Shown here: positions 58,365 to 64,000 of the stretch, piece by piece
How positions within the stretch are numbered: the stretch's first letter is position 1
Layout of the letters: each line of letters opens with the position of its first letter
Origin: Adiantum capillus-veneris
Lineage: Eukaryota; Streptophyta; Polypodiopsida; Polypodiales; Pteridaceae
Assembly (NCBI GenBank): GCA_014529385.2
Contig: CM043944.1
Span: 69,116,895-69,180,894, forward strand
Reading direction: 5' to 3'
Length of the DNA: 64,000 nucleotides
Notes under the pieces: model-generated
Databases searched by the model: none
Told to the model about the DNA's origin: nothing
What the model saw: only the letters and a program-made list of their open reading frames with translations
Position numbers and translations under genes: made by a program

Positions 58365-60156
58365 TCTCATCAGTCGAGGGTGGCAGATTTGCCAATTTTT
58401 TGGATTTGGGCTCGCCAAAGGTCCAATTGCCAAAATTTGGAAATTGTGCCGCTCTAGATCATCAAGACGGATTATCATGATCATGAAACTTTTCAAGGGC
58501 GGGGATTAGTTTCTCTACCCCACTCTTGAAAATTTTCATGGCCCTTCCTTGTCGTCTCATTGGTCTAGGGTGGCACAATCGCCAATTTTTTGGATTTGGA
58601 CTCTTGGAAGGGCCCAATGACCAAAATTTGGCCATTGTGCCTCTCTAGACCATGGAGATGGATTGCAAAGCCCATACAAACCTTTTAGGGGAGGGGATTA
58701 GTGTGCTTCAATTACCCCTCCAAAGATTCATGACCATCTGTTGCCATCTCGTCAATCCATCATGGCACAATCGCCAATTTATTGGCTTTGAGCTCGCCAA
58801 GGGCCTAGTCGCCAAAATTTGATGGTGCATGTGTGTTCCTAGACGATCCAGATGGATTATGATGCCCATGAAACTTTATACATCCTTGAAAATTTTCATG
58901 GCCATCCATTGATGTCTCATCGGTCTAGGGTGGCACAATCGCAATTTTTTTGGTTTTGGGCTCGCCACAGGCCCAATCCCCAAAATTTGGCGATTGTGTC
59001 ACCCTAGATCGTCAAGACGGATTACGATGGCTATGAAACTTTGCAAGGAAATGGATTAATGTGCTTGCCTTACCCCGAGAAATTTTCATGTCCATCAATT
59101 GTCCTCTCGTTGGTCCAAGGTGGCACAATCGCCAATTTTTTGGCTTTGGGCTCGCCAAGGGCCCAACAACCAAAAGTTGGCCATTGTGCCGCCCTAGACC
59201 GTCGAGACGGATTTCGATGTCCATGAAACTTCTCAAGGGTGGGAATTAGTGTTCTTCCCTTTCCTTCACAAAATTTTGTGGACATCTTCTCTCTTCTCAT
59301 CGGTCATGGGTGGCACAATCACCAATTTTTTTGACTTTGGGCCCTTGGAAGGGCCCAATCGCCAAAAATTGGTGATTGTGCCACCCTCGATCGATGAGAC
59401 AACAACAATGTCCATGAAAATTTTCACAAGTGGAGGAAGTATAGAAATCTCCACCCCTACAAAGTTTCATGGCCTTTCAGCTGGTGTCTCATTGGTCCAT
59501 GGTGGCACAATCCCCAATTTTTTGGTTTTGACTTGCCAATGGTCCAACTGCCAAAAGTTGGCAGTTGTGTCACCTTTGACCATTGAGACAAATTGCGATA
59601 CCTGAGAAAATTTCTAAGGGCATGGATTAGGGAACTTTCCCTACCTTGCAAAATTTTATGGGAATCGGGTCCCATCTTGTCGGTCCAAGGTGGCACAATG
59701 GCCAATTTTTTGACTTTATGTCCTTGGAAGCGTCCAATTGCAAAAATTTGGAGATTGTGCCACCCTCGATGCATGAGATAGCAATGGATGGCCATAAAAA
59801 TTCGCACGGGTGGGGGAAGAAAACTTATCCCTACCCGTATAAAGTTCCATGGCCATTTGTTGCCGTCTCATTGGTCTAGGGTGGCACAATCACCATTTTC
59901 TTGGCTTTGGGCTCGCCAAGGGCCCAATAGACAAAAGTTGGCAATTGTGTTGCCCTAGACCATTGAGACACATTACGATGTCCATGAAACTTCACATGGG
60001 TAGGTATTAGTGTCCTTCCCCCATCCCCACAAAGTTTCATGGACATTCGCTCCCGTCTCGTTGGTCAAGGTTTCCACAATCGCCAATTTTTTTACTTCAG
60101 GCCCATGAAAGGCCGAATCGTCAAAATTTGGTGATTGTGCCATCCTACACAGTTGA
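58365..60156. repeat. ~190-bp satellite array, about ten units, each with inverted arms
   Basis: TGGCACAATCG or its variant starts at about 58381, 58571, 58763, 58931, 59121, 59311, 59503, 59691, 59882 and 60072. Spacings are 188-192 bp, except one of 168. Each unit carries GGCACAATCGCCAATTTTT, then GGGCTCGCCAAGGGCCCAA, then the reverse of the first arm (CAAAATTTGGCGATTGTGCC). A CCATGAAACTT-TTTCATGG region separates neighbours. The array is cut on the right by the LTR at 60157. Confidence 0.85.
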
Positions 60157-60286
60157 TGTCAGGACAATGGTAAGACTAGGCACGGCCAAGGCCAGGACAG
60201 ACATGCAGTCAAGGGGTTCCCTATATTTAGAAGGCCTAGGGCATGGCTCGGTGGTGATGAGTATGTCCAGTTCCCTCGCCCTTTCA
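60157..60286 (+). repeat. 5' LTR (130 bp) of the second copy
   Basis: Shorter than the first copy's LTRs because AAGGGCCTATATAGG is missing from the promoter region. Termini and the GGTGGTGATGAGTATGT segment are conserved. Confidence 0.8.
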
Positions 60287-60287
60287 C

Positions 60288-60299
60288 TGGTATCAGAGC
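60288..60299 (+). promoter_or_regulatory. primer binding site for initiator-Met tRNA
   Basis: Exact TGGTATCAGAGC one base after the LTR. The first copy and the gypsy chromovirus carry altered forms of the same site. Confidence 0.85.
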
Positions 60300-63200
60300 T
60301 CAGGAGGGAGGGAAGAGCTCTGGAGGAAGAAGAAGGACACTCTCTTTTAGTCTCTCTCTCTCTCTCTCTTTCACAACATAATACAGGGCCTACCTCTCTC
60401 CGGAGTCTTCTCTCTCTCTCCCTCATTTTTTACAGCAAGCCGTGCCATGCATGGTCTTGCATAATCATGCGGGCTGTGGTGTTCAAGTTCAGGGTCGAGG
60501 CATGGGGTCGAGGCACACCGGGTGTGTGGATCTCTTGACAGACGGGGAGGACGCTGTGGGACTCCTCTTTTGACTGGCAGGAAAGGAACAATTGGGTGTG
60601 TGCATAGCCTCTTGAGGTGAAGGGGGGAGAGTGGCCGACCTGCGCAAAACCCGGAGCTATGGAGCTCGATGGGAGCGCAAGGCCCAACCACGCAAATCAT
60701 GTCTCTGAAGCTAGCGAATTTGAGCAGCGGACGCGCCGCGTCCTCTTGGTCTCTCTCCCCGTCGGAGGCTCTGTGCAATGCCATGGCCAGTCAATTTGAA
60801 GGATAGTTTTTAATTTTATTTTTTTGGGAATCCAGAGTTGGGCGCCCTATTTCAAGCACCCACTCTTGCTAAGGGCTACAGCCCATGCTAGGCATCCGAG
60901 GCTGGCGGCAAATGTGTTCCAACATTGCATGTTGTCATGCGGCAAAGGCCACCATCATAGGCTTGGAAAGGCATCCATGGTGCAGGGTTTTGCCTGTGTG
61001 GGCCTGAATACAAGCTTTCGAGCAATCAACGGTCGACTTGAGCACCGTCTTTCTAGTCGGTTGCTGTGAAATTGTACACATCTTAAAGACAAGGTTACTC
61101 TCAGTTTTCAATGAATGATATCGGGATCAAGGCGGATAACACTCATGCTAGTATTTTCAATTGGGAAGCCAATGGCAAGGCCATGTCTTCCGGCATGGAG
61201 CAATCTCGACAAAGAGATTATGACAAGGATGATGGTCCTGATTGATTTACGACGTGTTGCTTAAGGTAAATTACAAGTGTTGTTATTAAAATTTTGTGTG
61301 AGCAAGGATTATTACAAATATACACCCACCAAGAAAGGCTGCTATCGGCACGGAAAGGACCTACAGCAGGTCACGACATGTGATTAATCAGGTGTGCATA
61401 GTTTTTATTTTTCAGTTTGTTTGGAAAAATGTTACAAACCATGCTGTATATTTCTATCAAGCAACAGAAGTGGGCACACTTCAAGCACTCCAAGCAAGCA
61501 CGACTCCAAGCAAGCAAGCACTCAAATATGGTTGGCTACATTATTGGCAAGGGCCAATTATTAGTTGCAAGCCCGCATCAAGCACAGCTTGAATACAAAC
61601 AGTCTTAATTAGAAGCATGGCTTCTACTAAGTGCCTTGATAGAGCATGCCCATCAACGGTTCAAGTTTCCTTCAAAGACAAGGGCATTTACATATCTACA
61701 AGGGAAATATCCCAAGCAAGGGTGTCATTTTTGTACTACTCGAATCTGGAATAGGCTCAAAAACTATCCATTGCAGACATTTCTATACATGTATGGTAGG
61801 ACCATTTCTTGGCTATGCCTAGGACGAGTTCTAACTACAGTAAGTCAAGTGTAGGCAAGGACCATATTTTGTCATGCAAATTTCTTTCTCGCTTATTTTC
61901 TATTGGCAAAGCAGGAAAAAGTGCTTGGCATGGCCGACCATTCGTCACAGCCTGCAAACCTGCAAAACAGTCAGGAGTATCTTTGCTTGAGTTTTTAAGA
62001 CACGCTCTCGTTTCACAACAAGGCTTCTGTTCAGGCTTGGCAAAGGTTAGGGCATGGTAGTGCTGGAGAATCTCATGGAGATTGGCACAGCCTGTTGCTA
62101 ATCTTGATGAAGGAGGTAGCAGGTGCTCGACAGGACCAACCATTAAGGACCATTTCAAGAAGTTGTCGAGCAAATTGTTATGACTTGTTTTCACTGGAGC
62201 AAGGATTCGTCTCCATAATCAAGCTAAGCAAGTACGAGGTACATATTTTTTTAGGTTTTGCTTTTCACTCCATTGTATAATTCGACAAGGTTGATTTTTA
62301 GTAACCCCAATTGGACTATGCTATGAGCATACAAAATTGGCGCAAAAATTGGCAATATGTTTGCAAGTTATTTCTTCCTTGGCATTACAAGACAACTGGT
62401 TATAGCAGGACAAACACTCTCACATGAAGCACGGCTTCGTCTTCGTGCTAAGATATTGTCCATTGATTTGGCATCAAGGGCATGGGCACACAAGTTTGGA
62501 AAACTGGTACAATCAAAAATTTGTTTCCATTCTAGTCGTAGTGACATCATGTTATGATGTATCACTACCACTGCAGAATGTACAAGGCACTTATGGTTTT
62601 GAACTCTCAAGGGAAAACCCATGTACTTACCTCATGAATTAGGTTTCCGCTATCACACTCTCAAGGACAGACTAAGGATGGATTATTTAAAACGATTGTT
62701 GGTTGTTATCAACACATAACAACACTAAAAGGAACCTAAATCTAGGATGTATTTTGCAGGCAACATGCCAATGCTAAGTCGTCCTCATACAAGCACGACC
62801 CCTACATGGTATCGGATTGAGTTGTCTGTTTTTCTGTTACCTCTCTCGATGAGAGAGTCCTACCAGAAAACTATGGAATGCTTATAAGATAAGCTACAAA
62901 TCAGGCATAAGATGCCTAAGAGCACCCATTCTGGGCACAAACTCTAGAAATTTAAGGAAAGTTCCTCAGCCCATCATGCTCTTATTTCTCTCTTTCTCTT
63001 ATTTCTCTCAAGAATAATGAAAACTTTCTAAGAAGCTTTTGATACAAGTTTTGTTTGGGAGTTAACGTGAGCCCAGGTGGTCTAACTCTCAGCTAGAAAT
63101 TGGCCAAGATGCCATTCACATTAGTTTTCATCGGTTTATCGATTGAATACTAACTGCCATAAGAGCTAGGAGCCACACAGAGGCTGGCTACGAGCCATTG

Positions 63201-63716
63201 TCAGATTTTGGGTAGGAAACCCAACTATTGGCATTCCTTCGGTGATTGTTCTTATGAGCGAATAGATATGCCCAGTGGAGTACACATCGAACACATCGAC
63301 ATTAATGGACGAGCAAGAGTCTTTTCATTTCGGAGGATTAGGATGTCATTTTTGCACTATAGGTTTCTAGTGCGACGCTCAAGTTGAGTTTTTGATACTC
63401 TTACACTTACATCAGCTGATCTATACCATGGAGTCTAGAGGCAGCAAATACTTGAGACAGCATGGCTATTGATACAAGTTAGGCATCTCACTTGTGTAGA
63501 TTTCTTGCTCTCTTTATAGCACTACGTGTGTCTCTAGCATCACAGTTTTGGGTACGACCCAGCGGGTGCTTACTAAATCACCCCATACGCATTGAGGATC
63601 ACAGTTTGATCTATTCCCGTTATACTTTCAAGGAAAGAATTCCGCAGTGTACCACGCGGTAGCGAAAAAAGAAATCAGCTTTTCAAGTTAATTCTCATCA
63701 TTCTGTACATGGTGTG

Positions 63717-64000
63717 GAGTGAAAACGACAATGGAAATGAATGCCCCTATAGCCTTGCATCTATCACACCGTTGGAAAGAACAACAGCTGCACCGTCGAA
63801 TTCACCTGTGTTAAACACTTGTAAAGCTTGGAGAAAAACAAATATAGATGGAACCACACTTGGAATTAGAAGAATTAGAGAACAATAGTGTATATATTGG
63901 CTCGCCTAGATGTCCGTAGAGCATCCATATGCTTGATTCCAATAAGGAATGAGCAAATTACAAGCATTTGAAGTTTTGGGGTTTTCAAAAAGCTCCAAAA
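63717..64000. other. unassigned right edge
   Basis: Homology to the first element copy is lost after GTACATGGT near 63713. No gene or repeat recognised. Confidence 0.35.

Larger units (their letters stand above)
60157..64000 (+). mobile_element. second copy of the short-LTR non-autonomous element (partial)
   Basis: LTR 60157-60286 (TGTCAGGACAATGG ... CCCTTTCA) is followed by a perfect primer site TGGTATCAGAGC at 60288-60299 and a (CT)n leader. The interior matches the first copy: 62030-62230 with 30640-30840 (GGGCATGGTAGTGC, CTTGATGAAGGAGG), 62290-62400 with 31300-31400, and 62930-63716 with 32140-32915 (GGAAAGTTCCTCAGCCCA). Matching stops near 63716. The rest is either diverged or a new insertion. 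No 3' LTR lies in the window. Confidence 0.75.

Noticed and set aside
60824-61069. 81-codon ORF and neighbours in the second non-autonomous element as genes
   Set aside because: Not preserved as open frames in the first copy and no domain is visible.

Overview
The window is nuclear DNA from a land plant with a large, transposon-rich genome. A fern or another non-flowering lineage is plausible from the 19-kb intron and the degree of nesting, but nothing in the sequence proves it. One apparently intact host gene is present: an R2R3-MYB transcription factor on the + strand, join(1510..1624, 1970..2099, 21349..22690), 528 residues. Its two introns lie at the canonical R2R3-MYB positions (phase 1 and phase 2). 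The second intron is 19,249 bp. It holds a 430-bp-period tandem repeat, a palindrome-rich MITE-like segment, a degraded Ty3/gypsy chromovirus (8594-14358) and a truncated Ty1/copia element (about 15253-19115). Both large elements are antisense to the gene.

Immediately at the MYB stop codon begins a 1.32-kb transposon with CACTA...TAGTG ends flanked by TTAA. The TAA stop is part of its TTAA target site. Two more copies occur, at 52803-54141 and 45515-52054. The latter carries an internal inversion and is split by a Ty1/copia element with both LTRs (46205-51428, target duplication TAAAC). That copia has stops and frameshifts in pol, and its LTRs differ by a 184-bp block.

From 24.5 to 29.4 kb there are gypsy integrase and protease relics and unassigned ORFs. 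A non-autonomous LTR element with very short LTRs (29459-35011) follows. It lacks a recognisable gag-pol but shares LTR termini, primer-binding site, polypurine tract and the last codons of pol with the chromovirus in the MYB intron. A second copy starts at 60157 and runs towards the window end. Between 35 and 45 kb lie a copia integrase relic (minus), an intronless FCP1/NIF-type HAD phosphatase pseudogene (minus, 41859-42970), and degenerate tandem repeats. The most regular of these is a ~50-bp unit with a small hairpin, at 44.0-45.3 kb.

From 54 to 64 kb there are a gypsy gag relic containing a perfect 26-bp inverted repeat, a 5' copia fragment (56514-58360), and ten units of a ~190-bp satellite with long inverted arms (58365-60156). 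The second short-LTR element is inserted in the satellite. Apart from the MYB gene, no complete functional coding gene was identified. Element boundaries were read by eye from terminal repeats; family names rest on protein motifs.
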